DNA of 11,377 nucleotides from Cyanobacteria bacterium NC_groundwater_1444_Ag_S-0.65um_54_12 (GTDB lineage Bacteria; Cyanobacteriota; Sericytochromatia; S15B-MN24; VGJW01). The notes under the pieces are model-generated. The model did not search any database. It saw only the letters and a program-made list of their open reading frames with translations, and was not told the DNA's origin. The DNA is taken from contig JACQUT010000328.1 of NCBI GenBank assembly GCA_016267585.1, forward strand, positions 1 to 11,377. The letters are read 5' to 3'. Each line of letters opens with the position of its first letter. The stretch's first letter is position 1. Made by a program: the position numbers and the translations under genes. Positions 6,003 through 11,377 of this stretch are shown here, piece after piece.

Positions 6003-7892
6003 TCAACGTACTTCTAGCACCTGTATAGCGGAGCGTGCTGCACGGTCAGCTTGCATGGTGGCGGCCATGACCAGGTAACGATAACGTCCGGGATGTCGAA
6101 TCACTTCCGAATCGATCACCTCATGGTACTGGCTGCTGGCGGTAGCTATCAGCTGCCAATGTGCTAGCACGTCTTCGTCAGCTATTCGATATACCGCGAT
6201 CTTGTCCCAGCTAGTTAGCCAGTTAATAATTACTCCATCTGAACGCAGGTAACTTGTTACCGTTAATTGTCCGAGCGTCGGCAGTTTATCGCTGGTCCAG
6301 TTTTCCGGTGCCATGGATAGCAAGGCGGCAAGAAGTCCTAGCAGCGCTGTAACGGCAAGAGCCAAGCTGGACCAGCGATTGCGCCTAACTAACCCCCAAG
6401 ATTTGTCATCAGCTTTGATTGGTACGGGTTGCCAGTTGTCAAGTTGCAGGGGAGGGGAAAGCGCTATCAGTTGTCGTGGTGCAGTATGCACCTTGAAGAA
6501 TTTTCCCCAGCTCGCTGCGTCGGCGACAGCAAGAACGATGGCTCCAGCCGGTAGCGCTTCAACTTGGTTTGGCAATTGCCAACTGGTGGCGTCACTACTG
6601 TCGGATGTCGTTTGGATATAGTAGCCTACTTGATTTGCGGGATTTTCTTCTACTGGACTGCTAGCAGCGGCCAAGATGACGATGCGTTTTCTACCTAGCT
6701 TGAAGCAGCTGCCGCGCAGTGGTCCAATTTCCTGGTCCATCGCGACCGCTAGCTCGAAAAAGCTTGGTGCCCAGATTTCCAGGTTGGCTTGCAAAGTCGG
6801 TATGAAATAGCTAACCGGTACCGGCAATTCGTTTTCTTCGGTTAGCTCTTGGACCGGCAATTCTTCTGGCAGAGCGCTCTGTTCCGCGGTGAGGTATTCT
6901 TCGCCAAGCAAGCTAGCAGCTGTTTCATTGACAATTCGTTCGCTGGCTACCCAGTTTTCTGGCGGCCAGTGATAGGGTGGCCAGGCTTCGCCACCAGGAT
7001 CGTGACGCCGGCTACCCAAGCCTGGTGGATTGCTGAGTTCGGGATCTTGCAAGGCTTCAGCGACTATTACTTCTGCGTCCGCGATGATATTTGAAAGCCG
7101 GCTGTCGACATTTTCTGCCATTTCGGATTTTTCCACCGGCAATTCGGTCATGGCGGCAGCGGTCGGTTTTTCTGGCTTTTGCTGGTGATCCGGCGCGGTT
7201 ACTGGCGGTAGCGCTGTCGTGGAAATATTTTCTATGAGGGTGTCATAACGTTCGCGTTCGACCGGATCTAGTAAAAGCTTTTCGGCCAGCGCTACGAGCG
7301 TGAGTGCATAGCCGGCGCGCGCTTTGTTCTCTTTATGATGAATACTGCGATCGGACCAGTATTCGTGATAGTAACAAATCGCTGATTCTAGTTCGTCAAA
7401 GTTGGCGGAGCGTTTTAACCCTAATAACTGATAATAATCAACTATTTGGGTTACCAACATTTCTCCGGCGCTTCCCAGTTCCGGAAGCTTTTCCAGCGGG
7501 GGATGAAAGCAACTGTCCAGGAATTCCCAGAGGTAATCTTCTCGCCAGTCCGCGAGCATTAGTGTTCGGAAACCATAGAGCCGCTTTTGCGAATCCAGCT
7601 GGGAGGGCTCATTCGCTTCTTCTGTCAGCAGTACCAGGGTGATCTCCATCAGTTCCGGGAAATGTTGCGGGTCGTGAGCTTTGATGCCGTTGATCATGGT
7701 CAGAAAAGCGGTTGGTGGGATGACTATGATGATCCCGGTGACGCTTTTTGGTTCTTCCAGCGCTTGCAAAAAACTTTCCCACTCCCCTGCTTTGGAGTGC
7801 CGAAAGATCTTCAGCGGGGTATTGGCGATCTTTGCTGGCCAGAGCAGCGGTGGGCTTTTACCATCCAGTACGATGTAGCTATTTTTTGACAT
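6003..7892 (-). CDS. Membrane protein with receiver-like, J-like and FN3-like domains
   Basis: No family covers this 629-residue protein as far as I can tell. Residues about 5-130 have the alternating strand/helix pattern of a response-regulator receiver (strand GIIIVIPP at 53-60, then ITLVLLTEE at 84-92), but without the phospho-acceptor aspartate. Residues 152-220 read like a J domain (DYYQLLGLKRSANFDELESA ... LLLDPVERERYD), but HPD is replaced by W179-S180-D181. A Pro/Glu-rich linker (about 225-360) leads to an unrecognised domain (361-500). A membrane helix follows at about 508-526 (LALAVTALLGLLAALL) after RRNR, so the N-terminal part should be inside. A fibronectin-III-like domain (543-629) would be outside. 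The start ATG lies five bases after the stop of the JAB gene with no clear ribosome site, suggesting coupled translation. Domain calls rest on pattern reading, not on a profile search. Confidence 0.75.
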   Translation of the reverse strand: MSKNSYIVLDGKSPPLLWPAKIANTPLKIFRHSKAGEWESFLQALEEPKSVTGIIIVIPPTAFLTMINGIKAHDPQHFPELMEITLVLLTEEANEPSQLDSQKRLYGFRTLMLADWREDYLWEFLDSCFHPPLEKLPELGSAGEMLVTQIVDYYQLLGLKRSANFDELESAICYYHEYWSDRSIHHKENKARAGYALTLVALAEKLLLDPVERERYDTLIENISTTALPPVTAPDHQQKPEKPTAAAMTELPVEKSEMAENVDSRLSNIIADAEVIVAEALQDPELSNPPGLGSRRHDPGGEAWPPYHWPPENWVASERIVNETAASLLGEEYLTAEQSALPEELPVQELTEENELPVPVSYFIPTLQANLEIWAPSFFELAVAMDQEIGPLRGSCFKLGRKRIVILAAASSPVEENPANQVGYYIQTTSDSSDATSWQLPNQVEALPAGAIVLAVADAASWGKFFKVHTAPRQLIALSPPLQLDNWQPVPIKADDKSWGLVRRNRWSSLALAVTALLGLLAALLSMAPENWTSDKLPTLGQLTVTSYLRSDGVIINWLTSWDKIAVYRIADEDVLAHWQLIATASSQYHEVIDSEVIRHPGRYRYLVMAATMQADRAARSAIQVLEVR

Positions 7893-7897
7893 TGGCG

Positions 7898-9268
7898 CTA
7901 GAACAATCCCAGCAATCCACGCCCGGCCTTTTCGAGGGCCAGCATGGCAGAATCCCAGGCATGGCCAGTATTGCCGGAACGATCCAGGCCGATTACCAGG
8001 TAACGGTAGGTACCGGGCAGTGGCGGTGCGTCTTTCAACTCTAATCCGGCGTTCGCTGGTCGCAATAATTGTCCGCCACCCAGGATTACGCTCGTCGTGG
8101 TGAGCAATGGTCCCTCACGTATCAACCAGTACCCTAGAATTTCTTGATCGGTTAACGCTGGGAGTTTGATGATTACCGAGTTTCGCGTATCAGCTATTTG
8201 TAGTTCGCCAGCAGGTGCAGCCGGCGGCGCAAAAACTGGTATGGTCAGTGCGAGTGTTCTGGACCAGCGAAATAGTTGTCCAGCAGTATCGAGCGCGGCA
8301 ATGCGGTACCAAAAACGTTTACCGGGGCTGCTGAGAATTCGAAATTTTAGATTTTCAAAATCTAGCGAATGCTCATTTCGGGGCAATCTGGCAATGGGCA
8401 GCGCAGTGTCAGGTGAAAATGGCGCCGAATGGTCATCCCGATATACCTGGTAACCGCTAGTTTTTGCCCCGGCACTTTCCCATTGGAGCTGTGAGGATCC
8501 GGGCAGTATCCAGGCGTTGAACGGTCTACTGGCAAGAAAGTGGTTAAATACGGCAAGGCCGGTTACCAGGAGCGCCAGAGCAATCATGCCATCACGCCAA
8601 GGCCCTTGGTACCAGCCACTGACCAGCCGACGGATCATTTGTGCCGATTTTCGAGCATGTCTGGTTCGCAGCGAAACTAACTTCTGGTTTACCGGATCGA
8701 AAAGCGCCAAACATTGCTCTTGGGTTGACGAAAGCTTGGAGTCTTCCCAGATGAAGAATCCCGCTTGCTTTCTTGGCAGGTCTATTACATAGGCAATTTG
8801 ATAAGGCCTGGAGAAATTTCGCTCATGGAAGGCTCGATCGCTGGTTCGGGAAAGAAAAATTCCCTGATCATGATGGCTGTGATACCAACCCATGACAGCT
8901 AGCTGGGCGGTTTGATAGCTTGCCAAGGATATCTTCTTATCTGCAGCTATTAACGCTACTCCAGATGGAATTTCGTGATCACAGAATGGCAAGTCCATGC
9001 GCTGCTGACAGGCCAGGACTATAACAACATGGCGTTGTTGTTTGTTTGTTTCATACAGTAAATAGCATTGTCCCAGGAGGTAACCACCGATATTATGGGG
9101 ACAAGCAGCTGCTTGCGCAGCGATATCGGCCAGCACGGAACGTGTGACGTATATTTCCAGGTGTTCCGATTGCCCTGGCCACCGCCAGAGATCGGTTAAT
9201 AACTCCGTACTTTTCATTTCTTGCCATGCAGAAGGCTCAAATGGTCTGCGCTTTGCTTCGGGTCTCAC
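7898..9268 (-). CDS. Membrane-anchored JAB/MPN (JAMM-like) protein with FN3-like repeats
   Basis: Residues about 38-175 form a JAB/MPN domain, the fold of zinc isopeptidases that remove ubiquitin-like tags. It shows IGGYLLG (60-66), VMGWYHSHHDQGIFLSRTSD (125-144) and a strand AGFFIWED (169-176). H130, H132 and D144 could bind zinc. The usual glutamate before the GG is N59, and one extra residue separates S140 from D144, so protease activity is doubtful. A basic stretch (RTRHARKSAQMIRR) precedes one membrane helix (about 227-246), placing the JAB domain inside. Two fibronectin-III-like domains (about 255-343 and 352-446) would lie outside. The second holds PGTYRYLV, echoed by PGRYRYLV in the next gene's tail. 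The start is uncertain: GTG 9268, 13 bases after the peptidase stop, or ATG 9217 (17 residues shorter). It is the first low-G+C gene after the peptidase. Confidence 0.85.
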   Translation of the reverse strand: MRPEAKRRPFEPSAWQEMKSTELLTDLWRWPGQSEHLEIYVTRSVLADIAAQAAACPHNIGGYLLGQCYLLYETNKQQRHVVIVLACQQRMDLPFCDHEIPSGVALIAADKKISLASYQTAQLAVMGWYHSHHDQGIFLSRTSDRAFHERNFSRPYQIAYVIDLPRKQAGFFIWEDSKLSSTQEQCLALFDPVNQKLVSLRTRHARKSAQMIRRLVSGWYQGPWRDGMIALALLVTGLAVFNHFLASRPFNAWILPGSSQLQWESAGAKTSGYQVYRDDHSAPFSPDTALPIARLPRNEHSLDFENLKFRILSSPGKRFWYRIAALDTAGQLFRWSRTLALTIPVFAPPAAPAGELQIADTRNSVIIKLPALTDQEILGYWLIREGPLLTTTSVILGGGQLLRPANAGLELKDAPPLPGTYRYLVIGLDRSGNTGHAWDSAMLALEKAGRGLLGLF

Positions 9269-9281
9269 GCCGCTATAGTAA

Positions 9282-10670
9282 TCAGGGATTGGTCGGTCGG
9301 CTCGGTGGGGGAGTCACTGCCGGACCGGCTCCCGCCAGCTCGGCGGCCCGGGCATTGAAATACCGTCGGCCCACTGGCGCCCGCACCACATTTGCCGCTT
9401 TTCGGTAAGCGGCTGCGGCAGCGTGTCGCTCGCCACGGTTGAACAGCTGATCGCCATACTCCTCGGCAACGAACATTTCTCCACACCAGGGAGTGGCAGC
9501 CGCCGCGATGATGTCGAAAGCACGCATCAACTGGCGCCGGTTCGGTTTGCTGGCGAGCGCTTTGGAAAGCGCGGGAACTTCGGCGGACAGCGAAGCCGGA
9601 AGGCTCGACCATCGCGGGGTCAGCTCACGCCAGAGCCCACGCAGTACCGGCAAATCATCGGGAAGTCCTGGCAGCTTGCGAAAGGCCGGTCTTTGCGGAG
9701 CAGCGGCCAGCTGTTTCACCATGCCGGCAACGAGCGTACCATCGGCAGCCAAACGCTGGTAGTCGAGCTTCTCTGGTGTATCCCCGGTATTGTGGTAGTC
9801 GATGTGCGTTCCGTTGAAAAAGAAGAGATGCGGAACCCGGGCTGCCGCAAAAGGAACATAGTCGCTGCGCGGCCCGATCACTTCAGTAGAGAGCAAGGAC
9901 AAGTGTTTAGCCACGCGCTGGTTTCGTCGTACCAACGTTTCGAGCTGTGGCGAGCTATCGCCACCGAATGCGACCAGGCGCCAAGCTGGGAGATCGGCAA
10001 ATGGCCGCCCCATGGCATCCAGGACAATGAAAGCCGCCGTACTGGCAAGTCGAACCGGTGGACGTTGCACATAAGCGTTTGCTCCCAAAAAGCCCTCTTC
10101 CTCACCATCGAACGAGGCAAACAGGATATCGCGCCGGAGCCGGGGGCCACTGGCCAGTAATCGTGCCGTTTCGATGACGCAGGCCACACCAGCGGCATTG
10201 TCACTGGCGCCCGGACCAAATTCGCCCACGTGATCGAGATGAGCCTCTAGAATGATGGTCTCGCGCGGAGCGGTACCACGCCCGCGCAGGATTCCTAACA
10301 CATTTATCCCGGCCAGGCCACCGGTGTCAAACGGGTGTAGATATCCTGGAACGAGCGCCACCAGACCGAGTGCTCTGAACTGTGCCGCTATATAGTTTGC
10401 GGCAGAGCGCGCTCCCGGCTGACCCATTTGTCGTCCCCGCCATTCGGGGGTGCAAAGCTTTTCAACATGTCGGCGGAGCCGGTGCGGAGCCAAGCTGGCA
10501 GACTGGACTTTGGTCCGCCACGCTTGCGCCGGAACCGGGGCGACGGTTTGCGGCGCCGGAGCCATGGTCATTCCGTTCAGCAGGACAGCAAGCAACGTGC
10601 CGCCAAGCCATTGCTGGTATCTGGCAACTATACCCCTGGTTGCACTGCTGACTAGCTGCATGGTCTTCAT
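9282..10670 (-). CDS. Exported M28 family metallopeptidase
   Basis: This 462-residue zinc peptidase of family M28 (aminopeptidase Y/S type) should release N-terminal residues from peptides outside the cytoplasm. The N-terminus has a basic region and a hydrophobic segment (WLGGTLLAVLL, 21-31) followed by Ala/Pro-rich APAPQTVAPVPAQA, so a Sec signal peptide cut near 39-50 is likely. The di-zinc site is complete: H144 in EAHLDHVG, D157 in GASDNAAG, the pair E190/E191 in DGEEEG, D218 in IVLDAMG, and H293 in IDYHNTGDTPEKLD. About 115 C-terminal residues (330-445) form an extra mostly helical part, and a Pro-rich tail ends it. The ATG lies 17 bases after the HD-GYP stop with a purine run (AGAGAG) as a weak ribosome site. 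The gene is much richer in G+C (65-73% in sampled blocks) than the genes that follow. Confidence 0.93.
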   Translation of the reverse strand: MKTMQLVSSATRGIVARYQQWLGGTLLAVLLNGMTMAPAPQTVAPVPAQAWRTKVQSASLAPHRLRRHVEKLCTPEWRGRQMGQPGARSAANYIAAQFRALGLVALVPGYLHPFDTGGLAGINVLGILRGRGTAPRETIILEAHLDHVGEFGPGASDNAAGVACVIETARLLASGPRLRRDILFASFDGEEEGFLGANAYVQRPPVRLASTAAFIVLDAMGRPFADLPAWRLVAFGGDSSPQLETLVRRNQRVAKHLSLLSTEVIGPRSDYVPFAAARVPHLFFFNGTHIDYHNTGDTPEKLDYQRLAADGTLVAGMVKQLAAAPQRPAFRKLPGLPDDLPVLRGLWRELTPRWSSLPASLSAEVPALSKALASKPNRRQLMRAFDIIAAAATPWCGEMFVAEEYGDQLFNRGERHAAAAAYRKAANVVRAPVGRRYFNARAAELAGAGPAVTPPPSRPTNP

Positions 10671-10687
10671 GCTGTCTCTCTATTCTT

Positions 10688-11377
10688 TTAGCTATTGCGA
10701 ATACGTATGATCACGCGTACCGGTTCGCGTACCGACCCGGTGGCGAGGTTGCGGATGCGCTCTACCAGACTGGGAGTCACTTCGTAACCGCGCGGCACCA
10801 GCAACGTGCCCATCACCGTTCGCACGTCCTCGACAAAGACCATTCCCACGCGCACGGCAGCGAGTGGTAGGTCCTTGATCTCGAACCGTTGCGTCTTGCT
10901 GCCGCGTAATACCCCGAACGCCTCCAGTAGCCTGACATCATAGCAACCAGATCGGCCACGCATCGTATCTAGTGCCATTTCCGGAGAGTGGCCGCGTGCT
11001 TCGAGCAGATCGTAGTCTATTACTATCTTGATGATCCGTGCCCCGAGCGGAATGTCCTCGGCCCGCAGGCCGTTAGCCGGATGTCCCATGCCATCGTAGC
11101 GCTTGTTTTGATTGAACACGATGGCGCGCACCTCTTCCAACCGTGGAATGTTACCGAGCAGTTGCTCTGCCAGTTCAGGCAGACGATCCACCATGAGCTG
11201 CTCGTCCTTGCTCAAGGGTTGCCCGTAGTAGAATTTCTCGCTGGTAGGAGGTGGCAGAGCCACGCAACCGATTTGTGAGAGCATCGCAGCTACTTCGATT
11301 TGCCAGGAGGGGTTAATCTTGAGTTCGTTTGCCAGTTCACAGGCATATTCCTTGAGACGCATGGCCCGGCCAAAGAC
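10688..11377 (-). CDS. Divergent HD-GYP-type protein, N-terminus cut by window edge
   Basis: The frame is open to the right edge, so at least 229 C-terminal residues are seen and the true start lies outside. Counting from the first internal Met (11362), the layout follows HD-GYP cyclic-di-GMP phosphodiesterases: the helix VAAMLSQIGCVALPP (24-38), LPELAEQLLGNIPRLEEVRA (61-80), then KRYDGMGHPANGLRAEDIPL (87-106) and ARIIKIVIDYDLL (108-120). The signature residues are lost: HD is S29-Q30, the HHE before RYDG is Q85-N86-K87, and GYP is G93-H94-P95. Phosphodiesterase activity is therefore unlikely. A C-terminal stretch (about 165-224) with LPLAAVRVGMVF and a basic tail follows. Such proteins often carry an N-terminal receiver domain, which would be beyond the edge. 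It stops 17 bases before the peptidase gene and is the first seen gene of the cluster. Confidence 0.85.
   Translation of the reverse strand, partial: VFGRAMRLKEYACELANELKINPSWQIEVAAMLSQIGCVALPPPTSEKFYYGQPLSKDEQLMVDRLPELAEQLLGNIPRLEEVRAIVFNQNKRYDGMGHPANGLRAEDIPLGARIIKIVIDYDLLEARGHSPEMALDTMRGRSGCYDVRLLEAFGVLRGSKTQRFEIKDLPLAAVRVGMVFVEDVRTVMGTLLVPRGYEVTPSLVERIRNLATGSVREPVRVIIRIRNS

Noticed and set aside
9423-10160. A 245-codon open frame on + opposite the M28 peptidase gene
   Set aside because: It lies entirely antisense to a gene with all zinc ligands, has no recognisable domain, and long antisense frames are expected in G+C-rich coding DNA.

Overview
The window is bacterial. It has Shine-Dalgarno sites, tightly packed co-directional genes, a bacterial-type leucyl-tRNA synthetase and a fragment of a bacterial tRNA-Arg. 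I cannot name the phylum from sequence alone. G+C is uneven: hand counts of 60-base blocks give roughly 42-50% over most of 1-9268 and roughly 60-73% in the peptidase gene to the right, with a sharp step near 9270.

Left part (1-2114, genes on +). The 3' end of a winged-helix protein gene runs in from the left edge. It is followed by about 250 bases holding short direct repeats (373-422) and a truncated 3' half of a tRNA-Arg with anticodon CCG (about 494-547). This looks like the junction of an integrated element whose body would lie to the left. Next come two overlapping genes, a SnoaL/NTF2-like protein and a DUF2332 protein.

Middle (2283-2994, -). A lone gene for a two-helix membrane protein of unknown function has a very strong ribosome binding site. 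It faces the + genes tail to tail. Upstream of it a perfect 26-bp inverted repeat sits on the leuS stop codon and can form a terminator-like hairpin.

Right part (2988-11377, all -). Six genes read right to left with gaps of about 5-48 bases: a divergent HD-GYP protein (cut by the window edge), an exported M28 metallopeptidase, a membrane-anchored JAB/MPN protein with fibronectin-type repeats, a membrane-anchored protein with a receiver-like and a J-like domain plus a fibronectin-type tail, a GNAT acetyltransferase, and leuS. The spacing suggests one transcript ending at the hairpin.

The most unusual content is the adjacent pair at 6003-9268. Both proteins have the same plan: a cytoplasmic enzyme- or chaperone-derived domain, one membrane helix, then fibronectin-like domain(s) outside, with a shared PG-x-YRYLV signature near the C-terminus. 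In each the signature residues of the cytoplasmic domain are altered: the JAMM glutamate position is Asn, and the J-domain HPD is WSD. The nearby HD-GYP protein has also lost its HD, HHE and GYP residues. This suggests a membrane complex built from binding or sensing versions of enzyme folds. That reading is inference; no ubiquitin-like partner gene is visible in the window.
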